This document shows positions 62,278 to 64,000 of a DNA stretch of 64,000 nucleotides, piece by piece; within the stretch, counting starts at the first letter, position 1, and each line of letters opens with the position of its first letter. The position numbers were made by a program, and so were the translations under genes. The stretch comes from Methylocella tundrae. GTDB taxonomy: Bacteria; Pseudomonadota; Alphaproteobacteria; Rhizobiales; Beijerinckiaceae. The notes beneath the pieces are model-generated. The model was not told the DNA's origin. It saw only the letters and a list, made by a program, of their open reading frames with translations, and ran no database searches. The stretch is taken from NCBI RefSeq assembly GCF_901905185.1, contig NZ_CABFMQ020000081.1, forward strand, positions 1-64,000. Direction: 5' to 3'.

Positions 62278-62541
62278 ATGGCGCAAATCACGATCTACAC
62301 CACGGCGACATGTCCCTATTGCAACAGGGCCAAGGCGTTGCTGCAAAAAAAGAATTTCGAATTCACTGAAATCCCTGTCGATAATAACCGGGAGCTTCGC
62401 GCTGAACTGGCGAAGCGCACCGGCCGCACCAGCGTCCCGCAGATCTTCTTCGGCGACAGGCATGTCGGCGGTTGCGACGATCTCTATGAGCTGCACTACG
62501 ACGGCAAGCTCGATCAACTCCTGGCCAGCCAAGCCCAATGA
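62278..62541 (+). CDS. grxC: Glutaredoxin 3
   Basis: 87-residue dithiol glutaredoxin with active site CPYC in YTTATCPYCNRAKALLQKK, glutathione-site TSVPQIFFGDRHVGGCDDL. Start at 62278 has AAGGA seven bases upstream. Its stop overlaps the DUF1178 start by 4 bp (ATGA), a pair conserved in alphaproteobacteria. Confidence 0.96.
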   Translation: MAQITIYTTATCPYCNRAKALLQKKNFEFTEIPVDNNRELRAELAKRTGRTSVPQIFFGDRHVGGCDDLYELHYDGKLDQLLASQAQ

Positions 62542-63014
62542 TCAGGTTTGCGTTACGTTGCGCCGGCGGGCACCAGTTCGAGAGCTGGTTCCAAAACGGG
62601 TCGGCGTTCGATTCACAGGCGGCGGCCGGCCTCGTCTCCTGCCCCGTCTGCCAAAGTTCGGCTGTCTCCAAGGCCATCATGGCCCCGTCCCTCGCGCGCC
62701 GCGACCGCGAGGAGGTTTGCGCCGTCGGGCAACAGGCGCCAGCCGAGGCTTCGCCCGAGGCCAGCGCTCCTCTACAAATGTTCAACGCCGCCGATGGCGA
62801 AGTCCGCAAGATGGTGGTCGAACTGCGCAAGCGCATTCTCGAAACCTCGGACGACCTCGGCCCGAAATTTGCCGAGGAAGCGCTCAAGATTCATCATGGC
62901 CTCGTCCCTGACCGGCCCATTCATGGCCAGGCCAGCTTCGAGGAAGCGCGCACGCTGATCGAGGAAGGCGTTAAGATCATGCCTCTTCCGCGCCTTCCCG
63001 GGGAGATGAATTAG
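62538..63014 (+). CDS. DUF1178 zinc-ribbon-like protein
   Basis: 158 residues. The N-terminal part MIRFALRCAGGHQFESWFQN followed by SCPVCQSSAVSKAIMAP is the DUF1178 pattern with three cysteines and one histidine that may bind zinc. The C-terminus ELRKRILETSDDLGPKFAEE is also family-typical. Function unknown; coupling to glutaredoxin suggests a redox or metal link. The 3' end overlaps the convergent TetR gene by about 38 bp. Confidence 0.93.
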   Translation: MIRFALRCAGGHQFESWFQNGSAFDSQAAAGLVSCPVCQSSAVSKAIMAPSLARRDREEVCAVGQQAPAEASPEASAPLQMFNAADGEVRKMVVELRKRILETSDDLGPKFAEEALKIHHGLVPDRPIHGQASFEEARTLIEEGVKIMPLPRLPGEMN

Positions 63015-63636
63015 CGGGCGCCGTAAGTCGAGCCTTCAGCCCCGCCACGAAGATGCTCGCCGCCGCATCGACGATCATGCGCCAGTCGGCGCTTTCGCCA
63101 GCGAGGATTTCGGCTTCGATCTTCTGATCGAGAACGAGCTCTGCGAGCCCATGAGCCATGCTCCATGCGGCAACGGCTTCGACATCAGCGGGCGCCCGAA
63201 CGCCGAGGCCCGCGACCGCCCGCTCCAGCGCCGCAAACGTCTGCGCCCCCGCTTCGGCGAGCGCGAGGTGATCGGCCTTTTTGAGTGTTGCGCCGAACAT
63301 CAGCCGATAGATCGCGGGTTCGCTCAGCGCGAAATCCACATAGGTCTCGGCCATCGCAAGAAAGCGGCGCGCGGGATCATGCGTTTCGTCATCAAGTGCG
63401 CCGAACCGCGCCAGCAGCCTCTCAAACCCGCCAACCGCGATATCGGCGAGCAGAGCTTCGCGGCTGGCGTAATGCCGATAGGGCGCCGCGTGCGACACGC
63501 CGGCGTTTCGCGCGACCTGCCGCAGGCTGACGGCTTCAGCTCCCCCCGTCGCCAAAATCCGCTCGGCCTCCACTCTCAGCGCGGCTTTGAGATCACCGTG
63601 ATGATAAGCGCCAGCCCTGCTTTCCGCATGTTTCAT
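62977..63636 (-). CDS. TetR/AcrR-family transcriptional regulator
   Basis: 219 residues from the ATG at 63636 (MKHAESRAGAYHHGDLKAAL). The HTH is AVSLRQVARNAGVSHAAPYR, followed by HYASREALLADIAVGGF. The C-terminal domain resembles the TetR_C 'WHG' type (FALSEPAIYRLMFGATL). It is divergent from an aldehyde dehydrogenase gene, with repeated AACAT/ATGTT half-sites between them, so it probably represses that gene and itself. Confidence 0.92.
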   Translation of the reverse strand: MKHAESRAGAYHHGDLKAALRVEAERILATGGAEAVSLRQVARNAGVSHAAPYRHYASREALLADIAVGGFERLLARFGALDDETHDPARRFLAMAETYVDFALSEPAIYRLMFGATLKKADHLALAEAGAQTFAALERAVAGLGVRAPADVEAVAAWSMAHGLAELVLDQKIEAEILAGESADWRMIVDAAASIFVAGLKARLTAPANSSPREGAEEA

Positions 63637-63693
63637 GCCGGGCTCCAGATTTCGAGACGGCGAGCGCATGGCGCGATTTATGTTTTCGCCGAC

Positions 63694-63725
63694 AACATTC
63701 TACTCTATGTTGACTGTGATAACAT
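63694..63725. promoter_or_regulatory. Candidate TetR operator with three alternating half-sites
   Basis: AACAT (63694), ATGTT (63707) and AACAT (63721) alternate in orientation with 8- and 9-base spacers in the 111-bp spacer between the TetR regulator and the aldehyde dehydrogenase. Such overlapping dyads are common TetR operators. Confidence 0.5.
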
Positions 63726-63747
63726 CAGTTAGCGAGGTCAATGCGTT

Positions 63748-64000
63748 ATGAACGCCCCGACCGAAGCAGAGCTTTCGACGCGGCGGTCCGAACTGCTCGC
63801 AGTGCTGCATCACCAGCGCGAAGCCTTTCGTGGCGACATGTCGCCCTCCCGACCAATACGCGCCGATCGTCTCAACCGGCTTGATCGCCTGCTTGAAACC
63901 CATGCTGACCGCTTCGCCGATCTCATTCAGAAAGATTTTGGCGTTCGCTCCCGCACAGAGACCGTCATCGCCGAAGTCATGCTCAGCCGCGCCGCCATTC
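63748..64000 (+). CDS. Aldehyde dehydrogenase, coniferyl-aldehyde-type (3' partial)
   Basis: The first 84 residues are visible: NAPTEAELSTRRSELLAVLH, a middle DRLNRLDRLLETHADRFADL and KDFGVRSRTETVIAEV. This is the N-terminus of coniferyl-aldehyde/CalB-like dehydrogenases, which oxidise aldehydes to acids with NAD(P). The reading frame stays open to the window end; catalytic Cys and Glu lie beyond. Family call from the N-terminal pattern only. Confidence 0.8.
   Translation, partial: MNAPTEAELSTRRSELLAVLHHQREAFRGDMSPSRPIRADRLNRLDRLLETHADRFADLIQKDFGVRSRTETVIAEVMLSRAAI

Overview
The window reads as one end of a contig from a high-GC alphaproteobacterium of the order Hyphomicrobiales (Rhizobiales). 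Supporting signs are an Irr-type Fur regulator beside ferrochelatase, a GapR/DUF2312 protein near pyruvate kinase and DUF1036, a chemotaxis operon in the Sinorhizobium meliloti che1 order, dnaN apart from dnaA, a uvrC-pgsA-moaD-moaE block, and several Rhizobiales-type DUF proteins (DUF2852, DUF1236, DUF1178). Placement near Beijerinckiaceae is only an impression. The first 12 bases match the end of the Tn5/Nextera mosaic end, so the left edge is probably untrimmed adapter.

Layout. 0-1.5 kb: end of a FecCD/FecE iron-chelate ABC transporter. 1.8-2.3 kb: frameshifted IS1380-family transposase relic. 2.4-13.4 kb (minus strand): short-chain amide/urea locus with a complete UrtABCDE-type importer, a second binding protein, two formamidases of unrelated folds (FmdA and AmiF) and an amidase-signature enzyme, interrupted by an IS3 orfA relic. 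13.6-15.8 kb: small orphan genes and long non-coding stretches. 15.8-21.8 kb: radical SAM protein, uvrC, pgsA, moaD, moaE, MFS exporter. 22.2-30.9 kb (minus strand): ten-gene che operon (mcp-cheS-cheY1-cheA-cheW-cheR-cheB-cheY2-cheD-cheT), mostly joined by 4-bp stop/start overlaps, with a T-tailed terminator beyond its end. 31.8-38.6 kb: a basic orphan protein, then initiator tRNA-Met, whose 3' part recurs at 38.5 kb. The pair brackets a roughly 5.9-kb island with a Tat-exported phospholipase C and a TPR-sulfotransferase. 38.7-45.1 kb: SBF transporter with divergent LysR regulator, small envelope proteins, extensin-like lipoprotein, arfB, suhB-efp. 45.2-46.1 kb: MazEF-type toxin-antitoxin pair plus a small conserved protein. 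46.2-49.9 kb: groES-groEL with a heat-shock-type promoter, set between a stray dnaN tail fragment and the real dnaN. 50.2-52.4 kb: class A penicillin-binding protein. 52.6-53.4 kb: a protein that looks like an aerolysin/ETX-MTX2 beta-pore-forming toxin. 53.5-64 kb: housekeeping genes (pykA, DUF1036, formylglutamate amidohydrolase, gapR, Old Yellow Enzyme, galU, galE, hemH-irr, grx-DUF1178) and a TetR regulator divergent from an aldehyde dehydrogenase cut by the window end.

Items most worth a second look: the orphan ETX/MTX2-like pore former; the tRNA-fMet island; groESL sandwiched between two dnaN 3' ends; the CheT-like protein with a CheZ-like D-x-x-x-Q motif; the dual-formamidase importer cluster; and a dispersed 108-bp repeat present twice. 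No CRISPR array, rRNA, intact insertion sequence or recognisable integrase was seen.
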